From: Maribacter orientalis
GTDB lineage: Bacteria > Bacteroidota > Bacteroidia > Flavobacteriales > Flavobacteriaceae
Direction: 5' to 3'
Assembly: GCF_900109345.1 (NCBI RefSeq)
Contig: NZ_FNZN01000003.1
Span: forward strand, 372,001-436,000
DNA length: 64,000 nt
Part shown: positions 44,472 to 54,436 of the stretch, piece by piece
Layout: each line of letters opens with the position of its first letter
How positions within the stretch are numbered: the stretch's first letter is position 1
Made by a program: the position numbers and the translations under genes
The notes under the pieces: model-generated
Database searches by the model: none
Told to the model about the DNA's origin: nothing
What the model saw: only the letters and a program-made list of their open reading frames with translations

Positions 44472-46460
44472 TTATTCTTGTTCTTGTAACGATTTAATTT
44501 CGTCTCTTAACTTCGCAGCTTGCATAAAATCAAGCTCTTTTGCAGCCTTTTCCATAGCCTTTCTTTTTTCCTTAATCATCTTCTCAACTTGTTCTTTGGT
44601 CATGTATTCCAAGTCAGGTTCAGCGGCACGTAATTCTTCTTTTATGAAGTGATAGGTTGAGACTGAATTCTTTGATAAAACATTGTCTAAACTTTTGTTT
44701 AAAGCTTTCGGAATTTGATTATTATCGGTGTTATATTTTATCTGTTTTTCACGTCTATAATTTGTCTCGTCAATTGTTTTTTGCATGCTATTTGTTATCT
44801 TATCTGCATACATAATTGCCTTGCCATTTAGGTGTCTTGCAGCTCTACCAACGGTCTGGGTTAGTGATCTATTGCTACGTAGAAATCCTTCTTTATCGGC
44901 ATCTAAAATTGCGACTAAAGATACCTCTGGAAGGTCTAATCCTTCACGTAATAAATTCACTCCAATAAGTACATCGAAGATTCCTTTTCGTAAATCTTGC
45001 ATGATTTCAACACGTTCTAAAGTGTCTACATCACTATGAATATATCTGCATCTCACGTTAATTCTATCGAGGTATTTTGCCAATTCTTCGGCCATTCTTT
45101 TGGTCAAAGTGGTGACTAAAGTTCGCTCATCTTTTTCAACCCGCTGATGAATTTCCTCTACCAAATCATCTATTTGGTTTAGACTTGGTCTTATTTCTAT
45201 TATAGGGTCTAACAAGCCAGTTGGTCTAATTACTTGTTCAACATATACACCTTGACTCAATTGTAGCTCGTAATCTGCAGGTGTGGCACTAACAAATAAA
45301 ACCTGATTTTGTAACGCTTCAAACTCCTCAAATTTAAGGGGTCGGTTATCCATTGCAGCTGGCAAGCGAAACCCGTAGTCAACTAAATTTACTTTTCGCG
45401 ATCGGTCACCACCATACATTGCGTGTACTTGTGGTATGGTCACATGACTTTCATCAATGACCATTAAATAATCATCGGGAAAATAATCTAAAAGACAGAA
45501 AGGTCTTGTACCTGGTTCACGACCATCTAAGTATCTAGAGTAATTTTCAATACCAGAGCAATAACCAAGCTCACGTATCATTTCTAAATCGAAATTTGTA
45601 CGCTCCTCTAAACGTTTTGCTTCTAGAGGTTTGGCTATATCTTTGAAGTAGTCGATTTGTTTAACTAAATCGTCTTGAATGCTATGAATAGCATTCTGCA
45701 AGACATCTTTAGAGGTGACGAACATATTAGCTGGGTAAATAGTAAGTGTTTCGTAAACTTCGATGATCTTATTGTTAAACGGGTCAAAAGCTTCTATTTC
45801 TTCTATTTCATCACCGAAGAAATGTATTCTGTAGGCATGGTCGGCATAACTAGGGAAGACATCTACAACGTCACCTTTTACTCGAAAGTTTCCATTCTTA
45901 AACTCGGCCATTGTTCTCGAATACAGCGATTGAACTAATTGATGCATTAGCTTGGTTCTGGCAATAACTTGGTCTTTTTTAATGGAGATGACATTTTTTT
46001 GAAATTCCACGGGGTTTCCAATACCATAAAGGCAAGAGACCGAGGCAATAACAATGACATCTCGTCTGCCCGAAAGAAGAGAAGAAGTCGTGCTTAGGCG
46101 TAATTTTTCAATATCCTCATTAATCGAAAGATCCTTTTCAATGTATACACCGCTAGTGGGTATAAATGCCTCTGGTTGATAGTAATCGTAGTATGAAACA
46201 AAATATTCCACCGCATTATTTGGAAAAAACTGTTTAAACTCAGAGTAAAGTTGAGCTGCCAAGGTCTTGTTATGTGCCAATATTAAGGTAGGTTTTTGAA
46301 CTTCTTCAATAACATTCGCTACCGTAAATGTTTTTCCAGAGCCTGTTACCCCTAATAAGGTTTGATATTTTTCATTTTCATTCAGTCCTAGAACCAATTG
46401 TCGAATGGCATTTGGCTGATCTCCTGTGGGCTTAAATTCTGATACTACTTTGAATTTCAT
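44472..46460 (-). CDS. uvrB: Excinuclease ABC subunit B
   Basis: UvrB receives damaged DNA from UvrA and positions UvrC for incision. The 662-residue protein has Walker A GVTGSGKTFT (about 39-48), the damage-probing beta-hairpin SYYDYYQPEAFIP (about 89-101), DESH, the helicase motif QTVGRAARHLNGKAIMYAD, and a C-terminal UVR domain (MEKAAKELDFMQAAKLRDEI). Length is standard. It appears monocistronic, with a 162-base gap upstream. Confidence 0.98.
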   Translation of the reverse strand: MKFKVVSEFKPTGDQPNAIRQLVLGLNENEKYQTLLGVTGSGKTFTVANVIEEVQKPTLILAHNKTLAAQLYSEFKQFFPNNAVEYFVSYYDYYQPEAFIPTSGVYIEKDLSINEDIEKLRLSTTSSLLSGRRDVIVIASVSCLYGIGNPVEFQKNVISIKKDQVIARTKLMHQLVQSLYSRTMAEFKNGNFRVKGDVVDVFPSYADHAYRIHFFGDEIEEIEAFDPFNNKIIEVYETLTIYPANMFVTSKDVLQNAIHSIQDDLVKQIDYFKDIAKPLEAKRLEERTNFDLEMIRELGYCSGIENYSRYLDGREPGTRPFCLLDYFPDDYLMVIDESHVTIPQVHAMYGGDRSRKVNLVDYGFRLPAAMDNRPLKFEEFEALQNQVLFVSATPADYELQLSQGVYVEQVIRPTGLLDPIIEIRPSLNQIDDLVEEIHQRVEKDERTLVTTLTKRMAEELAKYLDRINVRCRYIHSDVDTLERVEIMQDLRKGIFDVLIGVNLLREGLDLPEVSLVAILDADKEGFLRSNRSLTQTVGRAARHLNGKAIMYADKITNSMQKTIDETNYRREKQIKYNTDNNQIPKALNKSLDNVLSKNSVSTYHFIKEELRAAEPDLEYMTKEQVEKMIKEKRKAMEKAAKELDFMQAAKLRDEIKSLQEQE

Positions 46461-46622
46461 GTATGGTAATTCTCTTTTTTGAAGTCTAAACTGAATGGCT
46501 TAAAAATTCATCTTGCATAGGTATTTGTAAGTGGAAACTAATTAAATATCCATCATGCTGATACTTAGTATAAAAATACGAAAGACGAATTTTATATTAG
46601 ACGTAAGCCCTTACGATTTCTG

Positions 46623-48098
46623 TCACCTTTTTAAAGAAAAATGACCGATAATTTCTTGTCTATTAAGAAAACTTGCCCTAAACCAGTAATCTGACTCAGG
46701 TAAAACCTTATTGTTAAAAGTCCCGTCCCAACCTTTATCCTTGGGATTAATTTGTTTTAGTAGACCGCCATACTGGTTGAATATAAAAATTATGTCAATT
46801 ACAGATTCAAAGTTTTCTGGTGGAGGAACAAATTGCCAATAATCATTAATACCATCTCCATTTGGGGTGAAAAATGCGGGAAAATCATTGGACACGATAT
46901 CCCTATCTACCGATCTATCCGTAATTCCACAACCATTTTTATCGCGTACATAGGCAATATGTTGGCCATCTGGAATATTGTTAAAAATTGGAATATCTTG
47001 ATAAGGCCCGTCTCGGTTGTCTAAAGCATATTCATATTGACCGTCGCCTATGGCAGAAATGGTAATTGTTTTGCCATTGATAAAATTGACAACATCTATC
47101 GCTGTAATAGTAGCTGCCTCAGATGCTACGATATCAATAAGTTTAGAACTGGTGCATTCAATAATACCATTATCGGTGGTGATAGTATTATAGGCTTCAA
47201 ATCGATATTTACCAGGTATGGAAATGTCTACACTTCGTGATTGTGATATTAAAGATTCTTCACTACCGCTATTGGTTATATACCACCTGAAACCATCTGC
47301 ATCATCATCTGTAGTAATCGTATATGGCAGTTCATCACTGCAAATACCTACAATGTTGGGTAGGTTGATTTGTGGAGCACGGTATACTAGTTCGCCTGTA
47401 TTTTCATTAACATAGGGGTCACAAACGTATAATGCAAAACTTGTGGTAAAGACTTCTTCAGGACACGACGTCGCAGAACCGATATCGTTATACGGAACAA
47501 TACGTACATAAATTGAAGAGTTTTGCGGTAAGTCTTCTGGTGGGTTATAACTTAATACATTCTGTACATCTAAATTATCGACAAGGTCAGTTCCGTTTGG
47601 TGTGGTACCCATAGATAGGGTATAGCCATTAGCACCGGGAGCATAAGACCATTCTAAATCGGTTATTATAGTAACGCTACTAGCGTTATTGTCCGGCGCT
47701 ATTAAAATAGAGCAAGATGGTGCAGAAGTTGTTTGGATTGTAGTAAAGGAAATTTCTTGACATGCAATAGGTGGGCCGTCAAATGGTACCAAGCTTAAAG
47801 TCGTATAAAGCCTGGTATTGTCGGGAAATCCTAAAGGTGGAGTATAAGATAAGTCGATGCCGACAGGTTTTCTATCAAGTATGTCATTTCCCATCGGCGT
47901 TGTGCCAATTGACAATAAATACCCATTATAACCTAAAACTTCAGGCCAAGTTAACGTGGCGTCTAAGGGTATGTCGGTCGCCCCATTAATAGGATAGGTA
48001 AATGTTGGGCAGTCTTGAGCTGATAATAATGAGCAGATCAAAAAAATGCCCAAGTACTTCAGAACGAGAAACATTTCTTTTAAATTCATTTGTATCAA
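46623..48098 (-). CDS. T9SS type-B sorted surface protein, paralogue 3 (two Fn3-like modules)
   Basis: The 491-residue protein has a signal peptide (about 9-28, ending LLSAQ). Two modules follow with the repeated pattern PINGATDIPLDATLTW, YLLSIGTTPMGNDI and a closing FTT (about 30-125 and 130-220). A middle region (about 235-390) has GFRWYITNSG and YVRDKNGCG elements. The C-terminal type-B sorting domain (about 405-491) contains FFTPNGDGINDYWQF and ends GHFSLKR. It is probably exported by the type IX system and anchored or released at the surface. It is last of three near-contiguous genes. Confidence 0.9.
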   Translation of the reverse strand: MIQMNLKEMFLVLKYLGIFLICSLLSAQDCPTFTYPINGATDIPLDATLTWPEVLGYNGYLLSIGTTPMGNDILDRKPVGIDLSYTPPLGFPDNTRLYTTLSLVPFDGPPIACQEISFTTIQTTSAPSCSILIAPDNNASSVTIITDLEWSYAPGANGYTLSMGTTPNGTDLVDNLDVQNVLSYNPPEDLPQNSSIYVRIVPYNDIGSATSCPEEVFTTSFALYVCDPYVNENTGELVYRAPQINLPNIVGICSDELPYTITTDDDADGFRWYITNSGSEESLISQSRSVDISIPGKYRFEAYNTITTDNGIIECTSSKLIDIVASEAATITAIDVVNFINGKTITISAIGDGQYEYALDNRDGPYQDIPIFNNIPDGQHIAYVRDKNGCGITDRSVDRDIVSNDFPAFFTPNGDGINDYWQFVPPPENFESVIDIIFIFNQYGGLLKQINPKDKGWDGTFNNKVLPESDYWFRASFLNRQEIIGHFSLKR

Positions 48099-48106
48099 TT
48101 TTTCAT

Positions 48107-49546
48107 TTATCGTTTTAGGCTAAAGTGACCTTTAATTACTTTTTGGGAATATGACACTGCTTTAAACCAATACTCAGTTTCAGGTAATTCTCTACCATTG
48201 AAATGGCCATTCCAACCTTCAGATTTAGGGTTTAGTTGTGCAAGTAAATTCCCATACCTATCGAATATAAAGATAAATTCAATGTTAAGTTCGCTACTAT
48301 CAGATTCATTCCTTAGCTGCCAAAAATCATTTATTCCATCACCATTCGGCGTAAAAAAAGGAGGGAAATCCTTAACTGAAACTTCTTTTTCTACAAGACG
48401 CTGAGTAACACCACATCCGAATTTATCGCGAACATATACAGTACGTTCGCCAGGTTCAAGATTTGTGAATATAGCACTATCCTGAAATCCATTATCACGA
48501 CTTTCTATCGAATATTCATATTCACCATTACCTGTAGCTTCAATTTCTATTCTTAGGCCGTTGGGTTCTCTTGAAACTATTACATTTTCTATAACGGGTA
48601 ATTCTGAGTCAACGACTTCAAAATTTTTAGTAACTGGGCATTCTATAATAGCTCCAAACTCCGAAATAATATTATATAGCTCTACTCGATAAAACCCAGC
48701 TTCGTCAAACTCTAAGTCTGGGTTCGTAGATATTAGATTTTCAGTACCATCGTTATTTATTTTTATCCACCTATATCCACGAGCTATTTGATTATTATTT
48801 AAGATCCCAAATTCTAAGTTTGAGCACAAAGAAACTTTGTCCGGTATCGTAATAATTGGAAAATCATTAGGATTACATTGCACCGTAGGTTCCCCAGTGG
48901 TGAAATATTCTTCAGTGCATAACAAAGCTTCACCATTTTCATTGAAAGGAATTACTCTAACAAAAATAGATTGATTTAATTCAAGATTATTTTCTGGTTT
49001 ATATGAAAGTATATTACCGGTTTCAAAATTTTCAATAAGGTCATAATTATTAGGTGATGTGCCTAAAGAAATGAGGTAATTGGTAGCGCCAGGCGCATAA
49101 TTCCATTTAATATTAGTGTCTACACGTATTCCTGTTTCTTGGTTTAGAGGTGAGGCAAGTGTTGTGCAAACGGGTGGGTCGGTTATGTTGACGGTAGTGA
49201 AAATTTTGAGAGGACAAACCTTAATTGGTGCGTCGGGTAAAAATAGGCTTATAGTTACATAAATTAAGGTATTTTCCGGTAATCCAACAGTGGGTTGGTA
49301 AAAATTATTTAATCCAGAAGAACGTCTATTTATAATTTCTCCTCCACCAGGTGTTGTGCCTAAGGATATCAAATAACCAATAACACCATCAACGGCAGTC
49401 CACTGAATTAAGTTGTCTACGGGCACATTAATGTCGCCATCTATTGGCGATGTCATTGTCGGACATTGTTGTGTATAGCAAAAAGAAGAATAGAACCCAA
49501 TACAAAGGTATATAGATATAATTAATATGATTCTTTTTTTGCCCAT
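48107..49546 (-). CDS. T9SS type-B sorted surface protein, paralogue 2 (two Fn3-like modules)
   Basis: The 479-residue protein has the same plan as its neighbours: signal peptide (about 1-26), two Fn3-like modules (PIDGDINVPVDNLIQW, YLISLGTTPGGGEI; then PLNQETGIRVDTNIKW, YLISLGTSPNNYDL), a middle Ig-like region with GYRWIKINNDG, and a type-B sorting domain (FFTPNGDGINDFWQL, ending KGHFSLKR). The gap to paralogue 1 is 4 bases and to paralogue 3 is 8 bases, so all three share a transcript. Function is unknown; adhesion or surface structure is a guess. Confidence 0.9.
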   Translation of the reverse strand: MGKKRIILIISIYLCIGFYSSFCYTQQCPTMTSPIDGDINVPVDNLIQWTAVDGVIGYLISLGTTPGGGEIINRRSSGLNNFYQPTVGLPENTLIYVTISLFLPDAPIKVCPLKIFTTVNITDPPVCTTLASPLNQETGIRVDTNIKWNYAPGATNYLISLGTSPNNYDLIENFETGNILSYKPENNLELNQSIFVRVIPFNENGEALLCTEEYFTTGEPTVQCNPNDFPIITIPDKVSLCSNLEFGILNNNQIARGYRWIKINNDGTENLISTNPDLEFDEAGFYRVELYNIISEFGAIIECPVTKNFEVVDSELPVIENVIVSREPNGLRIEIEATGNGEYEYSIESRDNGFQDSAIFTNLEPGERTVYVRDKFGCGVTQRLVEKEVSVKDFPPFFTPNGDGINDFWQLRNESDSSELNIEFIFIFDRYGNLLAQLNPKSEGWNGHFNGRELPETEYWFKAVSYSQKVIKGHFSLKR

Positions 49547-49550
49547 AGGT

Positions 49551-51320
49551 TCACCTTTTTAAACTAAAATGACCTTTAATTACTTTATTATTATTTGATA
49601 TTGCCTTAAACCAATAATTAGATTCGGGCAGCGCTCTTCCATTAAAATTACCGTTCCAGCCAACTGAATCTGGTGCTAACTGAGCCAAGAGCGCTCCAAA
49701 CTTATCAAAAATCCATATATTCAATACATTGTTTTCACCGGTTGCTAAAGGTGGTATAAATTGCCAATAATCATTGACACCATCTCCATTAGGTGTAAAA
49801 AACTTGGGAAAGCCTTCAACCATCAAATCTTGTTCAATGAGTTTATTAACAATGCCGCATCCTCCTTTATCACGAACATAAACGGTATGATTTTCAAGGG
49901 TTATTTCATTAAATCTATTGCTATCCTGGTATGGCCCATTTTCATTGTCTAATGCATATTCAAAACTTCCAGATTCGGTGGTCAGCACTTCATAATTACT
50001 TGTATTGGCTAGATTGGTTACCAATATATTTTTAATTACAGGTACTTGGGAGGCTTCGACTGTAAATTTTTTTGAGGTAGAACACTCAAATGACCTGCCA
50101 GAGTCTTCGAATACCGAATAGACTTCGTAAATATAATTACCAACTTCAGAAATAGATAGTTCTGCCGATGACGATAGAAAAGTTTCATTTCCTGTATCAT
50201 CGACCTTAAACCATCTATAACCATCCGCTTGGTCGGTTGCAGAGATTATATTTGATTCATTATCTAGACAAACGGTAATAGTATCGGGAAAAGTTATTTC
50301 GGGATTTAAAACTTGTAATTCACCAGTTAAGGGGTCAAAATATGGACCACAGCCAAGTAATGTAGAAAAGGTTTCCTGTGAACAACCAATAGCATCACCC
50401 GCATTGTTAAACGGAGTTATGGTAATGAAAAAAGTGCGGTTTGGTTCAAAATCAATTACTATTGTAGATGTTTTAAAGAATATAGCATCCTCTAAAATGT
50501 TGGACTCAAAAGGAGATGTACCTATAGTAACTCTATAGCCAATTGCATTGGGTACTTCGTTCCATTCTAAAACCGGACTTAAAGGAACGTTAGTTTCCCC
50601 ATCGAATGGCGTAATCATTGTAGCACAGAAAGGTAAATCTGCCTTCGGTGCCGTAGTAAATATAGAGGGGCTACAACCAACGGACAATCCTATTCTATTA
50701 TAAGGTATTACATAAATATAGAAAGTCGTTTCCTCAGGTAAGTCTGCAGTCGGATTATAGCTTAAGGTATTGCCGACGTCAAGATTATCGACTATTTCAC
50801 CTCCATTCATTGATGTGCCAATGGTAAGGAAATAGCCTGTGGCACTCACAGAAGCGTTCCATGTAATATTGGTTGCAGTATTTACATTCAATGCATTTTC
50901 TTGTGGAATATTGAATGTGGTACATTCTGGTGCTTCACTCAGTCTAGCTGTTGTGAAACTTTGACTGTCGCAAACAATATTAGGTTGATTAAAAAAGAAA
51001 AGAGTAATTGTTACAAATATTTCTGTGTTCTCTGGTAAACCTGTTGAAGGAGTGTAGCTGTTCGATGCTCCTAAATTCTGTTCGTTCAGAATATCGGTTC
51101 CGCCTTCTGTTGTTCCCAAAGACAAAATATAACCGGGCACACCAGTAACTGGTTGCCATCGAATAGTCGAATTCAATGGTACTAACTCAGAACCGTTTAA
51201 TGGATTTAAAAGAGCAGGGCAGTCTTGCGCATTAATTTGAGAAAAAGAAATGAAAAATACCATGAAAGTTAATGGCATAGCCAAAATCTTTGGTAATGAT
51301 ATATTCCAATTCTTTTTCAT
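49551..51320 (-). CDS. T9SS type-B sorted surface protein, paralogue 1 (three Fn3-like modules)
   Basis: The 589-residue protein is first in the tandem set. It has a signal peptide (about 1-31, ending INAQ) and three Fn3-like modules (about 33-120, 125-220, 225-320), each with the pattern P-x-(N/D)G-x-x-x-VPL-x-x-x-x-x-W, then Y-x-(L/V)(S/T)(L/I)GT, then FTT. The middle region and type-B sorting domain match its paralogues (FFTPNGDGVNDYWQF, ending KGHFSLKR). The extra module against the two-module paralogues explains the greater length. Probably displayed on the surface by the type IX pathway. Confidence 0.9.
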   Translation of the reverse strand: MKKNWNISLPKILAMPLTFMVFFISFSQINAQDCPALLNPLNGSELVPLNSTIRWQPVTGVPGYILSLGTTEGGTDILNEQNLGASNSYTPSTGLPENTEIFVTITLFFFNQPNIVCDSQSFTTARLSEAPECTTFNIPQENALNVNTATNITWNASVSATGYFLTIGTSMNGGEIVDNLDVGNTLSYNPTADLPEETTFYIYVIPYNRIGLSVGCSPSIFTTAPKADLPFCATMITPFDGETNVPLSPVLEWNEVPNAIGYRVTIGTSPFESNILEDAIFFKTSTIVIDFEPNRTFFITITPFNNAGDAIGCSQETFSTLLGCGPYFDPLTGELQVLNPEITFPDTITVCLDNESNIISATDQADGYRWFKVDDTGNETFLSSSAELSISEVGNYIYEVYSVFEDSGRSFECSTSKKFTVEASQVPVIKNILVTNLANTSNYEVLTTESGSFEYALDNENGPYQDSNRFNEITLENHTVYVRDKGGCGIVNKLIEQDLMVEGFPKFFTPNGDGVNDYWQFIPPLATGENNVLNIWIFDKFGALLAQLAPDSVGWNGNFNGRALPESNYWFKAISNNNKVIKGHFSLKR

Positions 51321-51414
51321 AGCATGTTCGTAAACAATACAATATACTACAAAATGAAAATTTACCCTTTCGAAATCGTGTTAAATAGGACTAAAGTCCA
51401 ATCTATTAGTCGTA

Positions 51415-52248
51415 CTATAGGTCTCGTTTCTTTAGGATAGCGTATGAACCATAAATAAAAATTGCTGTCCAAATCAATACAATTAGAATTTCATACCAAT
51501 GAATAGCATAGTCTAGGCTCAATTCTTCACCCATTTGGTTTACGACAGATTGTACGGCTCCCAATCTTGTAAAAGGTTCTTTGATTAGGTTAAACATTGC
51601 TTGTAGTGGAAAAAAGCCCATTATAGCATCTGTAGTTTCACCATCAAATAATTTCCAGCGCATAACGCCTCTGATGATGCCTTCAAATACTTGCCACAGA
51701 ATTAAAAAGCCAAGAGCGAAAGCTGATCTTTTAACCAAAACACCTAAGAACAAACAGAAGGAAAAGAAACCTGTTAGTTTGACGAAAAATGCAACTAAAA
51801 ACTCTAAGTCGGTTAGTATAATTGAAATTTCATTGTAATCTGAATATGCCAGCCCCAAAATCAATGATACGACAAAAACAAAAAGGGTAGAAATCAAAGA
51901 AAAAGAAATTACGGTCAAGAATTTCGAAAGTATAAACTCCTTTTTAGAGAGTCCGTCAATTAAGTTCTGCTTTATGGTCTTATTACTGTATTCATTTGAC
52001 ATCATCGAAACGATTACAATTGCCAAGAAAAGTTTAAAGAATGCCGTAATAAAGGTATTAAAGTGCCATATGTAAGGAAAATTAAATATTCCCTGGTCCG
52101 CTAAATGAAATTGTATAGGACCAATATCGAACTTTATGGCGGCAAACAAAGCAATAGAAGTTAGAAGGGTGAAGTATGAAATAATTAATATTTTACTTGC
52201 TCTATTATTCCAAAGTTTTATGAATTCTATGTGTAGTAGTCGTATCAT
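51415..52248 (-). CDS. ABC-2-type transporter permease
   Basis: The 277-residue protein has six hydrophobic helices. It begins with IRLLHIEFIKLWNNRASKILI, typical of ABC-2 permeases paired with a NatA/BcrA-type ATPase, and has MMSNEYSNKTIKQNLIDGLSKKEFILSKFL, the usual cytoplasmic coupling segment. The ATPase gene is 12 bases upstream on the same strand, so the two form one transporter. Substrate is unknown; possible roles are export of a peptide, lipid or ion. Confidence 0.93.
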   Translation of the reverse strand: MIRLLHIEFIKLWNNRASKILIISYFTLLTSIALFAAIKFDIGPIQFHLADQGIFNFPYIWHFNTFITAFFKLFLAIVIVSMMSNEYSNKTIKQNLIDGLSKKEFILSKFLTVISFSLISTLFVFVVSLILGLAYSDYNEISIILTDLEFLVAFFVKLTGFFSFCLFLGVLVKRSAFALGFLILWQVFEGIIRGVMRWKLFDGETTDAIMGFFPLQAMFNLIKEPFTRLGAVQSVVNQMGEELSLDYAIHWYEILIVLIWTAIFIYGSYAILKKRDL

Positions 52249-52260
52249 TGTCGGGTTGTT

Positions 52261-53163
52261 TTAGGCTTTTGCATTTTTAGTTAGTTCTAAAAACTGCTCT
52301 TCTAGACTTTCTTTTCTTTTGACCAAATGGGAAACTACTATACCGTTTTCAAACAATAGTTTATTCAACTTTTGGGCATCTAATTCAGTATGTAGAAAGG
52401 CTGTAAGTAAACCATTTTCTATTTTTATTTCACCGAAATGTTCATTTCCTTTTAGAAAAGAATATAAAGAATCCATATCAGAAGTTTTGAGCTCAAAAAA
52501 TCCAAAGCTTGCTTTTAAACTATCTACTCTGCCGGAATATAATTTTTCTCCTTTTCTTAATATGATAACGTGTGTACATACTTTTTCAACTTCATCCAAT
52601 AAATGTGAGGCCAATAAAATTGTTGTTCCTTTTGCGGCAATGGTCTTAATGATTTCACGTATTTGATGAATGCCTTGAGGGTCAAGGCCATTGGTAGGCT
52701 CATCAAGAATTAATATTTCTGGATCATTTAATAAGGCAGAGGCGATAGCCAAGCGTTGTTTCATTCCTAAAGAAAATGTTCTAAACTTGCTGTCTTTTCT
52801 ATCTAGCAGCCCAACTAACTCTAGTTTTTCTTCTATTTTATCTTCCTCAACGTCTTTAATTTTGCAGACCAATTTTAAATTCTGTAAAGCAGTCATGTAC
52901 GGGTAAAAGTTGGGGCGCTCAATAATGGCACCGACCTTTTTCAATGCTTCATGGGTTGAGGCCTGTCCATTAAACCAAGAGAATTGACCACTGGTTTTAT
53001 TAACGACATTTAAAACGATGCCAAGGGTAGTTGATTTGCCGCTACCGTTAGGACCAAGAATGCCATATACATTGCCTTTCTCAATAGTAAATGATAAATC
53101 TTTTACTGCTGTGAGGTACCCGAATTTTTTAGTAAGATTTTGTACTGTTAAAATATGGTCCAA
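52261..53163 (-). CDS. ABC transporter ATP-binding protein
   Basis: The 300-residue ATPase has Walker A GPNGSGKSTT (about 38-47), signature FSLGMKQRL, Walker B EILILDEPTNGLDP and the H-loop LLASHLLDEVEKV. The C-terminal 80 residues (about 215-300, with SLEEQFLELT) match the regulatory tail of ABC-2 ATPases. It partners the permease gene 12 bases downstream. The catalytic Glu is intact, unlike in the exporter at 13422-15173. Confidence 0.95.
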   Translation of the reverse strand: MDHILTVQNLTKKFGYLTAVKDLSFTIEKGNVYGILGPNGSGKSTTLGIVLNVVNKTSGQFSWFNGQASTHEALKKVGAIIERPNFYPYMTALQNLKLVCKIKDVEEDKIEEKLELVGLLDRKDSKFRTFSLGMKQRLAIASALLNDPEILILDEPTNGLDPQGIHQIREIIKTIAAKGTTILLASHLLDEVEKVCTHVIILRKGEKLYSGRVDSLKASFGFFELKTSDMDSLYSFLKGNEHFGEIKIENGLLTAFLHTELDAQKLNKLLFENGIVVSHLVKRKESLEEQFLELTKNAKA

Positions 53164-53252
53164 AGTATGTTGGTGTTATTGATTGATATACCTAGTTGAC
53201 GAAGAAAGCCTAACTTTGTTACAACTAACATCATCAAATTTATTTCAACGTC

Positions 53253-54350
53253 ATGTCAGAAGAACGATTAATGTCTAAAAAGAAACCTGCTTACCCCGTA
53301 AATGAGGCTTTAGATGACTATTTAGAACATTATAGTAGAAAGATAGAAATTCCCATATTTTATGATGATTTACTTCGTTTTTCAGGTTCAGTGGTCGTGT
53401 ATGATAAAAATGATGAAGATACCTTGTGGGTTCGCGCTTATTATTCCGAGTTCGATAGAAAGGAAATTGATGATAGTTTAAAAAAGGTATATTCTATTTT
53501 ACATTCTGATGGAAGTAATAATATTAACCAGTATTTAAATGTAGATGCCGTCGACTTCTGTACGTTTGGTAATTCTAAGCCTTTTAGAATTAAAATCCGT
53601 AATATTCTTAATGACAATTTTACATATTTCTATGTTAAGAAAACAGATGCATCTCGTATTTATGGATTAGAATTGGAGCATATGTTGTCTCCTTATAACC
53701 TTAACTTTTTAGTGTATAAAGATACCTTGATTGAGGAGCATATTGCTGGGATACCTGGTGATGAGTTTATAAAAAATATGCTGCCAAAATGTACTGAACC
53801 TGAGAAAGCACAATTAGCCAAGGAATTTGTAAAGTTCAATGAGCGTTGTATGATTCGCCTTTTAGGAGATATGCGTTCCTATAATTATGTAATAGTGCCG
53901 ACTCATGATTTTGACCATGTAGTATATAAGATTAGAGCTATAGATTTTGATCAGCAATGTTTTGAAGGTAAATTGAAAGTATATCGGCCACAATTTTTTA
54001 AGGAAAACTATAAAATGGTCGAGTTGGTTCGTAATAAGTTAAAGAGTGACTCAGTAGATCAATATAAGTTAGAAGAACGCTCCATGGTGGCGAAACGTAT
54101 TTTAAGTTCTGGAAATAGAATTAAAAAATTAAGGGCTATTTGTAAGACCGATGAAATTTCTACGCCTGAAAATATAGCCATGCTTAGAGAGCAAATAGAA
54201 GTGCTTACCATGGATATGGATTTTAAAAGTTGCACTACTATGGGTCAAGTACTCGATTTAGCCTTGAACTTTGTACGTCGTAATTATGAGAATATTAGTA
54301 TGAAACAGATTATCGAGAATAATATAAAAATACAATACGAAGCCAAATAA
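53253..54350 (+). CDS. Predicted kinase-like protein of unknown family
   Basis: The 365-residue protein matches no family I know, but parts read like a protein-kinase/aminoglycoside-kinase fold. FTYFYVKK has a possible beta-3 Lys (K129/K130), followed by ELEHML with a possible alpha-C Glu (E140/E142) and TLIEEHIAG as a hinge-like segment. LLGDMRSYN has D206 and N211, spaced as in HxDxxxxN (His replaced by Leu), and AIDFD (D231-D233) stands where DFG or DFD would. An N-terminal beta region (about 30-110) and a helical C-terminus flank it. It has no signal peptide. A TAACTTTG element at 53211-53218 could be its -7 box. Confidence 0.6.
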   Translation: MSEERLMSKKKPAYPVNEALDDYLEHYSRKIEIPIFYDDLLRFSGSVVVYDKNDEDTLWVRAYYSEFDRKEIDDSLKKVYSILHSDGSNNINQYLNVDAVDFCTFGNSKPFRIKIRNILNDNFTYFYVKKTDASRIYGLELEHMLSPYNLNFLVYKDTLIEEHIAGIPGDEFIKNMLPKCTEPEKAQLAKEFVKFNERCMIRLLGDMRSYNYVIVPTHDFDHVVYKIRAIDFDQQCFEGKLKVYRPQFFKENYKMVELVRNKLKSDSVDQYKLEERSMVAKRILSSGNRIKKLRAICKTDEISTPENIAMLREQIEVLTMDMDFKSCTTMGQVLDLALNFVRRNYENISMKQIIENNIKIQYEAK

Positions 54351-54377
54351 TTTTTGTTGTCAACCAATTGTTTGCAT

Positions 54378-54416
54378 AAAAAAAGAGGATGAATATTATA
54401 TTCATCCTCTTTTTTT
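54378..54416. terminator. Bidirectional terminator between the kinase-like and NA37 genes
   Basis: A long stem (AAAAAAAGAGGATGAATAT with ATATTCATCCTCTTTTTTT) has A and T tracts on both sides and serves both converging genes. Confidence 0.93.
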
Positions 54417-54436
54417 ATCTATCAAAATAGTTGCTA

